DNA from: Desarmillaria ectypa
Taxonomy: Eukaryota; Basidiomycota; Agaricomycetes; Agaricales; Physalacriaceae
Reading direction: 5' to 3'
Assembly: GCA_030407005.1 (NCBI GenBank)
Contig: JAUDYN010000004.1
Coordinates: 3,348,001-3,412,000 of the forward strand
Length of the DNA stretch: 64,000 nt
Part shown: positions 11,085 through 22,774 of the stretch, piece by piece
Numbering within the stretch: position 1 is the first letter of the stretch
How the letters are laid out: every line of letters starts with the position of its first letter
Notes under the pieces: generated by a model
Told to the model about the DNA's origin: nothing
The model's input: the letters and a program-made list of their open reading frames with translations, nothing else
The model's database searches: none
Position numbers and translations under genes: made by a program

Positions 11085-14000
11085 CTACACTTGTAATAAC
11101 AGCCTGACTGCTTCTTCATCGTTCCCTGCCTGTGCAGTCTCATCAACGAGGTCATCATCACCTCCCTTTCCCCATAAAACAAGGCCTTTATCCTTAAACA
11201 TCTTTGTGACCTCGTCTGAGTTGAGGTCCGCGAGGCCTTTCATACTCTCCCACTTAGCAGACCTAGACGGGGAAGAAGAAACCGGCGGCTTCGTCTCAAT
11301 GAAATCGTATTCGTGTCGGCTCCGCAACTCTGCTGCGCTCGTCTCGCCAGGTCGAAATGGCTTCGCAAGATTGTACCTTTGCGGCGCCAGGTCTACCTTG
11401 CCGAAGATATTCTGTAGTGTCTATTTTGAGACGGTTAGCGGGGAACAGAACCCAAAAGTGAACATATGTTTACCCAAAGACCGATTACCTGGTGTCGTTC
11501 CGGCGAGATGGGATATTGAGCCACTGATCTGGCTACGGTCATGTACGACGGTACGATGCTAGGGACATCTGGCAGCTCAATGTGTTTTTGAAGCACCACC
11601 GGATCAGCCGACGGTCTCAAATGGTCGTTTTGATGTTTCTGGAGGCTATGCTGCAGATATTGTCGCGCCGTTCGAAACGTTTCCTCGCAGTCTGTAACAA
11701 GTAAGCTGATGATCAGATGATGAGTCGGACACTGAAGATCATTCATACTTTCATAGGCACAATACAGTGGCATGAATGCGTGGGCCTGAAGATGCGATAT
11801 CATCTCATATTTGTGCAGAAGGACGCGTCCACAGTGTTGCCAATGACATGGAAACGACTGCAAGATAAATCAATGCAAATATTTTCAATATGCCCTAAAG
11901 AATGTACCTTCTCAGCCTTGTATTGCTCGACATGGTACCGAAGGTGTAGATATAGCTTGTCTGCACAATTTAAAATGCTATCACAGCCACTCCATTTGCA
12001 GGGATATTCCCGCAGTCGAGAGCTACATTCCCGAGTGGCGGCTTCTTCCTTGGGATCTATAAATATCAACGATGAGAATGAGGATAATTGGTACATTGAA
12101 AAAGGGCAGACCTAGCACTGGTGTTCTAGAATGTTGCTGGGAGCCTAGATAAAGTCTGTCATTAGATAGGTGCCGTTTCTTGATAGCGAAAGAGTGACCG
12201 AACCTATTTCTTGCTGCGTCGGCGACTCGAAGCCATCCACTTCATCATCAAGGGTTTCATCATCGCTCGCTTCCTCGAACATCGTTTCATGTCTTCTTCT
12301 CTCTAATCTGACTTTGAACTCTTTAACCCACTTTGGTGGAGGAGGAATAAGAACATATGGTATCTTTCTTTTCCCAAAAACCTTTGCGGATAAAGGCTCT
12401 GCAGGACCGAAAATATGGACGTCCTCCGCACCACTATGGTCAACATCGTCTACCCCATCAGTGTCACCTACTGGAGTTAAACTTGAACGGAAAAATAACG
12501 GCAATTTGCTAGTGCCAGCATCCCCTTCTTGGGCATCGACTGGGCTTTGCGATCGCGATGTTGAGGCCGTAGCATTGTTATTCTGGACCATCGAAGCCCC
12601 TGCCGTTGGTGAAACCTCGGGGTTGGGGTCTGCCGCTGTATCTTTGTTGGCAAGTGGAGGATTCTGCGTTGATGTCGGATAAGACGAAGGCGTTGCCACC
12701 GCTTCGACTGCAGATCGATCAGAAACGGTCCTAGCTGCGCCTACAGGAAGCAGCGATGTCGCTGTATGACTTGAGGAATTATCTGTTCCGTTAGCCGTTG
12801 TAGACAGGTCCCGTACGCCAAGGGTACCGGTATTTGGTATGACCATAAGGTGTGTAGAAGTCGAGTTGTAAGGTTGAATGGCTTGAGCCGAAGGGACCGT
12901 CCATGCAAGACATGGGTTATAACCATAAGGCGCGTATCGCGTAGTTTTCGTTGTGGGAGGGCGGGACAATGGAATCGTTGAAGTCACTGGTGTTCCTGTG
13001 ATTGTCACCGTAGACGCCTGTGTAGAGCTCATCAGGTTAGTCGTCGAGACCGACGAGCTACTATCAATTACACGTTTCTTTGGAGCTCTTTCGTCCTTGT
13101 TTTCTGAATCCTCCTTTCGTCCATGTTTGCCTGAAACTCCGAGGGCACGAAGAACATCTCGAGCTAACGTATGTTTATTGGCGTGTGAAGGAGTCCTGGG
13201 GCCTTCAAGGACAGACGGTGAGAGTGATGTTGCGGCATCACGTGGCCGAGAAAGCGTGCTACCTGCCCTGGGAGTCAGAGTGTTGGATGGTGGAGGAACT
13301 GATGATGCAGAATAGCTGCTTTCTCCGGCATTGGCTAGTTCATTCGGCAGGTTACCGTTACTTGAGACTTCCGGCGACACGGTATACGATCTTGACACTG
13401 CTGGTACAGCAGCGTGCATCGAAGCTGGGAAAACTTGTGTCAGTTGACTTTGTGGGGGCTGATGGCTCTCAGAAGCAAGCTTGTTAGGAGGAAGAAGAGG
13501 GTTGCGAAATGGCTGAGAGCCAGCCCGTGGAAAACTGGAATCTAGCCGAGCGGGATTGACGTCTGGGAGTGTGCCCTCATTCCTCGTAAGACCAACGACT
13601 GTCTTGGTTTGCGCGCCAATGGCAAGAGTAGCGATCTGTGCCAACAGTTTCTGAGGTAGGCCCTGTAGTTCTGAATAATCCTTGACCACTGTCAATTGCC
13701 CTTGATCATCGACGATCACCAAAAGGAGGTCCGAGCTTCCTGTCTTTATTACGCGCAGCCGCAGTTCTGAAATGTCAACATGAGTATCTGGCGGTGCCTT
13801 TTCTTTGAATTGATGCAGCATTTGTGTAAGAGTTTCTGCTGTCCATGGCCGAAATACAGTTGTAGCCTTACGGAAATTTGAGGCTAGCTTGTAATCTGAG
13901 AAAGAATTCCAGGCCTTTTATGCGTCAGATGGATATAATTTCATCTTAATTGTCGTACCTGTTGCTGCTTCATGCTAGCAGATTGTGCCGAACCAGTTGT

Positions 14001-14943
14001 GTGTCTGTTGCGAACTGCATCTCTAGTGCTCAGAGTTTCCGACTGCGCTGCAATATTTCGTTGCGGATTGTTTGACTGGGCAAAGTTAGGCGTTGCGGCT
14101 GAATTTGGCTGCGCGGTAGTGGGTCCTGTAGACTTTTGGAAGAATTAAACAACCTAGGAGAATAAGAACAGCGAAGTCGTACGTACCTGTACATACGCAG
14201 TGGGAGGATGCGGCGTACCACCCAAAGCGTTAGTCAGACTGGAAGTTCGAAAGTCTTGTCCTGACCCAGGATGTCAGAGATGGGTGTAAAAGAAATGGCC
14301 AGAACACTACCTCCTTGCCAGTGCACGGGCTGCACTGAGTTAGTGCCGCTTGTCAATGGTCCGGAAATAGATGTAGTTTGGCGATGCATGTGTGGACGGC
14401 GACTAGCCAGATTTGCAGAGTTTTGCGCAGCGGTGGGAGCAGTAACATGAAGGGTAGATGGATGGTATGTATGTCCATTCTGATGCAAGTGGTACGACGT
14501 GTTTGGCTGGGAGTGGCTGGGAGTGGGCCGGGACGAACTAAGCTGCTAGTATTGATGCATTAAAATACATCGGGACAATGAAGTAAGGTCGTATTACATG
14601 GTCATATCCCACTTCCTCGATATATGCGTTTGACTGAACCGGATCGATTGAAGGTCCGTTTGAAGCACGAGCATGCCCGATATTATCTGGTACTGTGGCA
14701 GTCATCCGGCTCTGCAGTTCAAAAAGTTGTTGCCTGGAAGGAATCGATGCCGAGAAACAGAAAGATGAGCTACACGACATACCTAGCTGCTTCACCCTCC
14801 CTGACCTTGCGCTCCAATTCGGCCTTTTCGTTCTCCAACCTCATCCATTCCAAGTGGGTCTGCATTGCTTGTATAGTCTGGATATTCCGTCGATAGGACT
14901 CCGCTGTAAATGCACCATTGTCATTAGTACGTTCTAGGGACAT
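11085..14943 (-). CDS. C2H2 zinc-finger protein with coiled coil and long disordered region
   Basis: Probable nuclear regulatory or chromatin-associated protein. The start at 14941-14943 gives MSLERTNDNG, then a coiled coil (QAMQTHLEWMRLENEKAELE). After Ser/Thr/Gln-rich exons comes a folded segment (about 13930-13560): FSDYKLASNFRKATTVFRPW and SELRLRVIKTGSSDLLLVIV. A long low-complexity stretch follows. Near the C-terminus are two C2H2 fingers split by an intron: CKWSGCDSILNCADKLYLHL..H (about 12040-11940) and CHWQHCGRVLLHKYEMISHL..H (about 11870-11770), then CAYESCEETFRTARQYLQH, a third finger-like unit. The tail is KWESMKGLADLNSDEV and the stop falls at 11085. The spaced fingers before a long tail recall the zinc fingers of RSC9/ARID2-type chromatin proteins, but I found no ARID domain, so I leave it unnamed. 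It starts 89 bp from NDUFAF5, divergently. Confidence 0.8.
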
Positions 14944-15032
14944 TGTAGGAGCAGGACGCGCCAGGACCCGTGTCGTCGGTCCTAGAGTCACGAAGTACTG
15001 TATTATGTAATCTGAAAGCTCTGTCTTTCCTC

Positions 15033-16456
15033 ATGATCTCCTCGCTGAGGAGTGTCGTCCCACGTCCTGTCCGGTCCTTGGCATCCGTATCTTCTAACAG
15101 TGTGGGCCCTTTCGCCGTATTTGACCGGAAAGCAAAACAGTTACAACGCGACCGAGCGGTAGCAAAGGACGGTGGAAAGTCGAGTGCTACCGTCGACTAC
15201 GTGAGGGACGAAGTGGCTGATCGGCTTCTAGAGCGTCTGGAGGTGACTCGAATCATTGACGTTCATGCAACAGTGCTCATCGATGTCCAAGGACATTAAA
15301 AGAAAGTTTAGCACGATCCTTGACCTGGGCTCCGGACCCGGTCATTTCGCAAAATTACTCGGTCCAGAGAATGCAACAAAATGCATCATGATAGAATCAA
15401 GTGGTACATTGTTTGACTTATCCTACGAATGCAGCGCATTAACTGTACCAGAAAAGACACTCTATCGTGATCCAGACACGACTTTTGAAGGTTTGCCTGA
15501 CTTCAGTCAGCTTCAATCTCCTCTGAAATGTTTTCTCAGTTCCTGTAGAAAGAATCCACGCAGACGAAGAAGAACTCCTGCAAGTCATGGAACCGAACAG
15601 TCAAGAAGCAATTGTATCATGCCTGAGCCTACAGTGGATAAATGACCTACCAGGTGAGTTTCTGGCAGGCCAATGCAAGACAATCTTTCTACTACTCATT
15701 CTTAGGTATGCTGGTGCAAATCAACAAAGCCTTGAGACCCGACGGATTATTCCTCGGAGCAATGTTCGGTGGTGACACGCTCTTCGAGCTTCGGTATGCC
15801 TTCCTTTTTTCCATTGAGTCCAGTAATGGACTTTCTATATCAGGACGTCGTTGCAACTCGCTGAAGTGGATCGTGAAGGAGGCATTTCTCCTCATGTCTC
15901 CCCCATGACCGGTAAAGTGTGCTTTACCCTTCATGGTGCAGCATTTTCATATTCCGTTTATCAGATACTCGCGACGTGTCCAACCTCCTCGGGCGCGCAG
16001 GGTTCACTCTCTTAACTGTTGATATCGACGAAGTTAAAGTAGCTTATCCAAGTATGTGGGAACTGATGGATGACCTTAGAGACATGGGGGAGAGTAATGC
16101 TGTCATTGGACGGTAGGCTTCTTGTCCAATTGGTTTTCCAGCAACTGACCGCATTGTATAGACGGCATTTCATATACCGCGACACGTTAACGGCTGCCTC
16201 CGCTATATACAAAGGTATGTCTTGCGTTCCTCCCAGGTGGTTACCGCACTGATGCTCCTCCGCGTCACAGAACTGCACGGAAACGAGGACGGCACTGTTC
16301 CAGCTACATTCCAAGTGATATTCATGGTGAGCCTTACTTCGTTTCCCTTTTTAAGTCCATAGTAATCACACCGCGCTGTGCCAGATTGGATGGAAGCCCG
16401 ATCCATCCCAAGCGAAACCGGTAGATAAGAAGTCAACGTTGCAAAATGTGATATAA
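15033..16456 (+). CDS. NDUFAF5: Complex I assembly methyltransferase-like protein NDUFAF5
   Basis: Mitochondrial SAM-dependent-fold protein that in animals hydroxylates an arginine of NDUFS7 during complex I assembly. The start [20 protein letters not shown] is Arg/Ser-rich, as expected for a mitochondrial presequence. Next come [14 protein letters not shown] (family signature), the SAM-fold glycine motif [15 protein letters not shown] (about 15318-15360), [17 protein letters not shown], and [20 protein letters not shown] (about 15720-15775). The C-terminal part contains [20 protein letters not shown] and a final exon ending LQNVI. At least eight short introns are needed; the first is GTGACT...CCAAG after ERLE. 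All junctions keep frame. The adjacent NDUFS2 at 51-52.8 kb belongs to the same complex but is not linked. Confidence 0.93.
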
Positions 16457-16635
16457 TAGATGCTGCAACAGACTCTATTTGTGTATGAGATACTCAGAAA
16501 CGCGTGGCTGAGAGAAGACCATGTGGCATACAGGGCCGTACTACACCAGCCTGAAGCATAGTGCTACTTCGTAAACAGACAATGCGAAGACAACGTGTAA
16601 GTATGTATGGTAGGCTACAATAGTCTTCCGTCGAC

Positions 16636-16640
16636 TATAA
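16636..16640 (+). promoter_or_regulatory. TATA box of the Ser/Pro-rich protein gene
   Basis: The motif ACTATAAAG ends about 30 bases before the ATG at 16671, which leaves a very short 5' leader. Confidence 0.4.
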
Positions 16641-16670
16641 AGTCATCTTTGTGAAACCTCTCCCCTAATC

Positions 16671-17555
16671 ATGTCATATTATCGAAGTGCGAACCGGTAA
16701 GCGACTTGGTTCTATACTTCGAACACAGCTCACTCTCCAAACATCAGCCCTCAGACATACATTCCCGGTCCGTCACCTTCTGGCCATCCTTATTGGCGCA
16801 GCGCAGACGGGGTATCATACCGTACTCAGCTCTCTCCAGTACCTGCAAGGCTCAGCGAAGAGAACCTTGCGCGTTTGGACCGCGGGCAGGCCAGATCATC
16901 TATCTTTATGTCGCAGACCTATGGCCCCAATCGCGCATTCCCACCGTTCCAACCGTCATCTAGATATTCACTTGGTACTTCATATCCTTCCTCGAGATCA
17001 AGTACCCTGTATTCATCGTCGACTCTCTATTCTTCAGACTCGCGACGGACTCCAACGCCTTCAATCAGTCCTTACAGCTCCCCTGGCGTATCGCCGAGCA
17101 GGAATCATTCCCCTTTCCCCTCTCCTCCGCCTCCCCCATACATATCCCCCAACTCGAAAAGGTATCATGATGCTAATACTTCTCCCCGCCCCGGGTTTAG
17201 TCCAAGTCACAACTATCCTGATCCTCGACCGCTTGTGCATCGTTCCCCAATGTACCAACAGACTACACACTTCAATAATGGGGATAATGCATACGGTCGA
17301 ACACGCTTTCCACCAAGTAATGTCGCTGGCGCATTGCCGCACATACAGAACCCTCACTATACACCTCGGGGAGCATATGAGAGTGATGAAGAAGACAGTA
17401 ATTCGGACGAGAGTGACGACTCAGAATTTTCGAGCTTGACGGGATCGAGTCTGTCTTCGAGTTCGGAGTTGGAGTTTTTTGAAGAGGACTCTTATGACGG
17501 AGATTACGAAGACACATCGATATATGACTCTCCTGGAGATGCAGCCACCCTGTAA
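16671..17555 (+). CDS. Small Ser/Pro-rich protein with acidic Ser tail, unknown function
   Basis: Two exons, 16671-16696 and 16748-17555, joined across a 51-base GTAAGC...ATCAG intron, give a protein starting MSYYRSANRPQTYIPGPSPS. I do not recognise it. Its composition is extreme: Ser/Pro/Tyr-rich in the middle (repeated SPSR, STLYSSSTLYSS, PFPSPPPPPYISP), no cysteine pattern, no signal peptide or membrane segment. The last 60 residues are acidic and Ser-rich (YESDEEDSNSDESDD, ELEFFEEDSYDGDYED), which looks like a casein kinase 2 substrate. The whole chain is predicted disordered by eye. It is a real gene because the long spliced frame stays open and a TATA box is well placed. Confidence 0.65.
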
Positions 17556-17657
17556 CCTGTAAAAACTTTGCTTTTGGATATCCTTCGTCACTTCCCCGCT
17601 CCGTGAATAGTTGATATCATTTATGACCCTGATGCACACATTCTATATACAGACAAT

Positions 17658-18690
17658 TCAGGCGTGCTGATGCACACCCACCCCCGGTTGACTGGTATCA
17701 ATTGTAATACCCTCATCTGTACATAGTTTCTCTAGGCGTCCTCTCTGCAGTCTAAGCGCTGCTTCCATGTCTTTCTTCGATTTCTGGGAAAGACATTGGG
17801 GAAACTTCAAGTCTGGAAATGTAACATAGTCATTTTCCCCCGCAGAAGGCTTCTTGCTACATTCCGAATAAAGGAACTGGATCCCTATTGTTGCACTCCA
17901 ACGAATATCTTTCTTTAGCTCCCCCGTCTGAAAGATTCATGAACCTTCCGTTTTCCTTCCAGTGTCTTTGTGTCTACATACCAATTCAACAACCCTTCGA
18001 AACGGCCATAGTCAATGAGAACAACTCGGTCCATATTCTCGGTGAAAAATGCATTCCCTGGTTTAAGGTCCTAGTGACTAGGTGATAGATAGGTCGATAG
18101 CTTGGACTTTCAAATGAATATGCAGTGTGTTCTTACCGTAGACGTTATTTCTCGACCCAAAATTCGATCATAACCTGAGACCGTTGGATGGCCGCCGTTA
18201 CGGGATCCCTGCATTCTTCAAGATTCCTTGTTTTCGCAATCAGACTGTTTATAGTCGACATTGAAGGTGGGCCTCGAGCTACATTCTTCATAATCATCCA
18301 ATCACCGCCCGTTTCAGCGTCTCTTATGGTCTTAATGTATAAACCCACCTATGAAATCCTATTAGTTCCAAGATATCTTGTCGCAGATTAAAATGCTGAT
18401 GCCTTTCAGTGCATGGACCTCCTCGTTGAATGGGATAGTTTGACCCATAATGGCTCAACCTTCCTCTACTGGTTTATGCTTCTTTGCGACGGCACACTGT
18501 TTTTGGGAGACGGGTTCGCATACAACGCCATCAGCTCCTTCTCCTATTACGGTGTACTCATACACCTTTGTTTTATGTCCCCCGATGAACTGTGGTTTCG
18601 AGACCTTGATATTTACCTGTTGCCCTATCTGGTACTGGTGGGGCTAGGGAACGCTAACGTCAAGTTCAAGTGGACTGAAGCTGATCAGCA
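17658..18690 (-). pseudogene. Compact kinase-like gene, decayed copy
   Basis: Homologue of the gene at 24514-25623. Recognisable pieces on the minus strand are HQYQIGQQVNIKV and YTVIGEGADGVVCE (glycine loop), QCAVAKKHKP (lysine site), GLYIKTIRDAETGGDWMIMK, then DLKPGNAFFTENMD and VVLIDYGR (catalytic and DFG-like motifs), ending GVGVHQHA with stop at 17658-17660. It carries two in-frame stops where the other copy is open: TAA at 18145-18147 and TAG at 18071-18073, the latter replacing the middle residue of the HxD motif. No signal-peptide exon is visible upstream. The intron after the lysine motif (GTAGAG...ACGAG) is at the same place as in the intact copy, so both share a spliced ancestor. 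Confidence 0.7.
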
Positions 18691-18749
18691 TCTACCAGTA
18701 AAGGGTGGGATGTGTTGGAATTGGAATTGATCCGTAGCTCCGTAGCTAC

Positions 18750-20430
18750 TATAAGTGGAAACGTCGCCATATGTACAGCAGTTACTTAGCTATGTATTTC
18801 CTGGACTATGTACAGGTTAGTTATTACTATAGGTACAATGGTTGTATTTAAGTGGCTATAAGCTGGCTAATGAAACCTCGCCAGCTTCTAACCCCCACAC
18901 TCTCTGGTATACTTTGCACATCATATTTGGAGAAGAGACAGAACGCATCACGAATTCTCACAGGACGGGATATCCTCACCGATATTCACAGTGGAAAGCA
19001 GAGAGACCGAAGAGCCAAGTATGAATTCAACGTGCAAAGGAGCATGACAAGTTTTGAGAACGACAAAACAGACCAACCATACTGCGGAGTCGCCCACATC
19101 CAAGTATGATATATACAAGAATAGAAAGATGCAGAAAATTTATGCGGCGCTGAGCGATATTTTGCCATTGCACCATCCCAGTGTTCAATACGGCGAATGG
19201 CCACTGGGGTAGGGATGTCGTGGTAGATATCCCGTGCCCACCGCTGACACAAGGAAACGTCTCTTAGCTGGGGTGGTCAAGTTGAGTAACCAAAGAAATG
19301 GTATACTACGAAGCTGTAATTGTTTCAGCACCAGCACTGGAAGAGCAAGGCTTGTCGCGCATCACAGCGGAGTAGACATTGGGATCTTCGGCTGTCAGGC
19401 AAGGAAAGATTCTCCTCGGCCTTGTTTACTACATATTATTGCTTCTATTAGTGCACACGGATGTAGATAAATAGCTGGATGAATCACGATGACCCTCGCC
19501 TGTTTGCGAGGGTTCCCTGCTGAAATCCGGATGAGCGCTGGAGAATGACCGCTCATTCTAACACCCAATGGTAAGAATAGACGAGCAAAGAACATTTCGT
19601 AGGCTTAGAGCAAATACTTCGCTGCAGATATCGGGTATGCACTCTATGTAGAAGTGCTAAAATAAACATCAGTCGGTATAAGGGAAGCGTCATGATCTAC
19701 GATCTCGGAACGACGTCCCGACCTACCTGCCAAGTCAAAAAGAACAAACGAAACCTTTGAATCAGCCGCAACCGTGACGGAACACCTAATCAGTATTACT
19801 GTACTACAAGCTACCGACGGCGTAAATAGTGCAACCGATTTAGGCTGGCCGATGAAGCATCATTACATCATTCGGGATATGCCGCGCCGTTCGTTCCAAA
19901 ATTTCTCCAGATTTCTGAGATTTCTCCTCGCTGCGACGCTGCCGGGCCGGAAACTTTTCCCGAGCCTATAGGTCGTCGAGGCTAGCTGAATGCAGACTTC
20001 CAATTCAGCTTCAATTCATACATAAATTCTTTCCAAACATAACGAACCGGCAAAGCGTCTTAATGACGGCCTATTCATGACGCGCGACAATCGCTTTGGA
20101 CGACTGTAAGGACTCTACGGTCTCCGACTTTAACCCCCAAGGATCATTGCGGTCAGGGATCGCCGTGCGCCATTGTCCCAGGCCGCCGATATGCGGTAAA
20201 GTCGGGTTTTCGATGGACGGTTTGTTTGCTATTCCGATGACCCAAAGTACAATGTGTGCGGGTCCGACGTCAAATCAAAACGGTACATAGCTATTCAAAT
20301 TTTTACCTAAATGTGTTGATCAAAGAAGACAGGCCTACTCTATAGCGAGTTTTGAAACGCGCTCAAACTTGCCCGTTCGCGTACAAGTTACTTTGAGCAC
20401 ATGTACATAGTGCACGGGTGGCCCTACGTC
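18750..20430. other. Intergenic region, no gene seen
   Basis: About 1.7 kb with only short scattered frames on both strands that show no protein-like composition and no splice continuity. It holds the upstream region of the FAD oxidase gene. I see no repeat or RNA gene. Confidence 0.5.
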
Positions 20431-20446
20431 CGCGTTTCGTCTTTCG

Positions 20447-20455
20447 CATATAAAC
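20447..20455 (+). promoter_or_regulatory. TATA box of the intact FAD oxidase gene
   Basis: CATATAAAC, 28 bases before the ATG at 20483. The block from here to the ATG (AAACAAGTGAGGATGGTCAC) is nearly identical to the one ahead of the 56.9 kb copy, so the duplication includes the core promoter. Confidence 0.55.
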
Positions 20456-20482
20456 AAGTGAGGATGGTCACTTATTCATTCA

Positions 20483-22352
20483 ATGGCTCGTCCAACTTCA
20501 TTCCTCCTCACCCTCGCGACGCTCGCTATCTCCGTCCTCGCGCAGAGTTCGAGCCTGCGGAACGGTTTGTCCGACGCTCACATATCGACTGTTTTTCCTG
20601 ATGACACCTCGTATGATAATGCGAGAAGGGCTTGTGAGTCATCATCTTCTTCATTCACATCATATCGAAACCCACGTCCACAGACAACTTGCGTTTCAAT
20701 TTTGCTCCTGTAGCAGTGACATATCCTTCGACGACGGAGCAGGTCGCCACCATCGTTGCTTTTGGTAGTTCAGAAAACCTACAGGTCGTTGCAAGGAGTG
20801 GGGGTGTAAGTAGACTCCTTTTCTTGCTCACCTCCTTACTAATATCGTTCCAGCACAGCTACATTGCTAATGGTCTTGGAGGCAAGAATGGCACCCTCGT
20901 TGTTGACCTGAGCAATATGACCAGAGTGGATATCGACGCATCTTCAGGTACTGCAACAATAGAAACCGGCAATAGGCTGGGAGATGTTGCGTTTGCATTA
21001 AACAACCATGGAAGGGCGCTCCCCCATGGAAGTTGTCCTTATGTAGGCATTGGTGGTCACGTCTGTGAGTTATCAACATTCCAGTGGTGACAAGTTGCCG
21101 AATATCATGCACTTTAGCTGGTGGAGGATTTGGATTTACATCTCGAATGTGGGGACTAACCCTCGATACAGTCCAATCAATGACTGTAGTCTTGGCTGAT
21201 GGATCGATTGTAATGGCGTCAAGCACTTCCAACGCAGACCTCTTCTGGGTATGTTATATTGTTTTCGAGCATCTGCCTGACGGTTTATAGTTTTTTTTTT
21301 TTGCATTTACCTAGGCAATGAGAGGTGCCGCGTCCTCATTTGGTATCATCACCTCCATCGATGTTAAGACATTTGCCGCTCCATCTTTCGCGACTATCTT
21401 TACGTACAATTGGCAGCTGGACTACTCCACTGCTGCATCCGCTCTATCCAGATTTCAAGAATATGCGATGACGGACATTCCATCTCAACTTGGAGCCGAA
21501 GTTAATCTCGGGAGAGGTAACACTGAGGGGAGTGTCTACTTTGTCTTGACCGGTGGATGGTATGGTGAGTCCACAGACGCTCTTCAGAGAGCATTGGCAC
21601 CGTTCTTGGCATCGATGCCTTCGGCGAGTGTCACATACTCGGGAAATGGAACCTACATCAGTACTATCGAGGCTTTGGGTAACGGCGTCGTGAACACCAA
21701 AGTCGCAAGCCCCGATACAACTGACACTTTCTATGTCAAATCGTTGATGACACCGGAGGGTCAGCCAATGACTTTGGAAGCTTTGGAGGCGTTCATGAAG
21801 TACCTTGCTTACGAAGGCTATGCTTCCAATACGGTTCGTCTGCTCTTCACATAAGATGATATGGTTTTATTCACCTCTGATGTAGTCCTGGTTCATGCAA
21901 TTCGAGCTCTACGGTGGAGGAAATTCAGTCATCAATTCAGTCAATGTGGATTCGACGGCATTTGCGACGAGAAGTGCATTGTTCACTGTACAATTGTATG
22001 CTTCTTTCAGGAATTCCGCGCCGCCATACCCTGAAGACGGTTTCACCTTCTTGGATGGTATGATAACATTACATCTTTCTACTCCTCTCGCTCATCGCCT
22101 TCCTCACAGGTGCCGCCGAAGCTATTACTTCAACCATGGGTTATGGCTGGGATTACGGAGCCTATGTAAACTATCCCGACGATCGTCTCAATAATGGTAT
22201 GTCCGGCATCGTATTGGAGTTCTCCTCAAAAATTAATTTTACTGTGTCCAGCGCAAAACCTTTACTACAAATCACATTATTCCAGGCTAGAGAGTCTGAA
22301 AAGTCAATATGATCCAACGGGGGTCTTTGTCTTCCCCATAAGCGTCCAGTAA
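20483..22352 (+). CDS. Secreted FAD-linked oxidase, glucooligosaccharide-oxidase/BBE type
   Basis: Berberine-bridge-type flavoprotein, probably oxidising a sugar or oligosaccharide outside the cell. The start at 20483 gives the signal peptide MARPTSFLLTLATLAISVLA followed by QSSSLR. The FAD-binding PCMH domain is spread over short exons: VAVTYPSTTEQVATIVAF, ARSGGHSY (His for 8-alpha-histidyl FAD), and HGSCPYVGIGGH (Cys for 6-S-cysteinyl FAD), so both covalent FAD anchors are present. Then GGGFGFTSRMWGLTLD, AMRGAASSFGII, the substrate domain, and the BBE tail YYKSHYSRLESLKSQYDPTG, ending FVFPISVQ with TAA at 22350-22352. About seven introns; one has a run of T just before 21300. The reading is intact. 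A degraded paralogue lies at 56.9 kb. Confidence 0.9.
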
Positions 22353-22419
22353 GGATGCGATGCGACCGGCGTCTGCATATCATATCATTTTACTAATGCA
22401 CACGGACGGCATAATTCAC

Positions 22420-22770
22420 GTATACAATGATTACTCGCTATCTCAACGACTGCATCGTAGATATAGCACTAATTCTAACCAAATAGCAAACTTGTATAAA
22501 TGAAACTTTGATGTACATATTCTTTGACCTCATCGCATAGTTGGTACCGACGATGCCAGGATTCCAAAAATGTCCGTACGTTCCGTCAATCGAACAGCTT
22601 CTCCCTTCCGTTGAGGATACCATCCATCCCTTCATATAAGTCGTGAAGGCGCCCTATTGTTTAGTATCGGAACGATAGACCCAGCATTATGACGACCAGC
22701 CACTCACCAGTTTCGTTAGTCGACGATCATCTTTCATCGTTCTCGGATCTCCCCAGTAAGCTTGATGTCA
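22420..22770 (-). pseudogene. 3' remnant of a duplicated F-box/LRR gene
   Basis: Matches the last two exons of the intact F-box gene at 58841-60625. The minus strand reads KDDRRLTKL, an intron, then GAFTTYMKG, equivalent to EDDRWLTKL and GAFTTDMKG in the intact gene. After that the frame is lost (WMVSSTEGRSCSIDG instead of RWYPRWRLEDVRIT) through indels. Nothing of the upstream F-box or LRR exons is present, so it is a tail carried along with the FAD oxidase gene. Confidence 0.7.
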
Positions 22771-22774
22771 ATGC

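Noticed and set aside
16687..17439. 250-codon plus-strand frame overlapping the Ser/Pro-rich gene in another frame
   Set aside because: Starts without a matching promoter or splice logic; the other frame continues a spliced ATG exon and has coherent composition.
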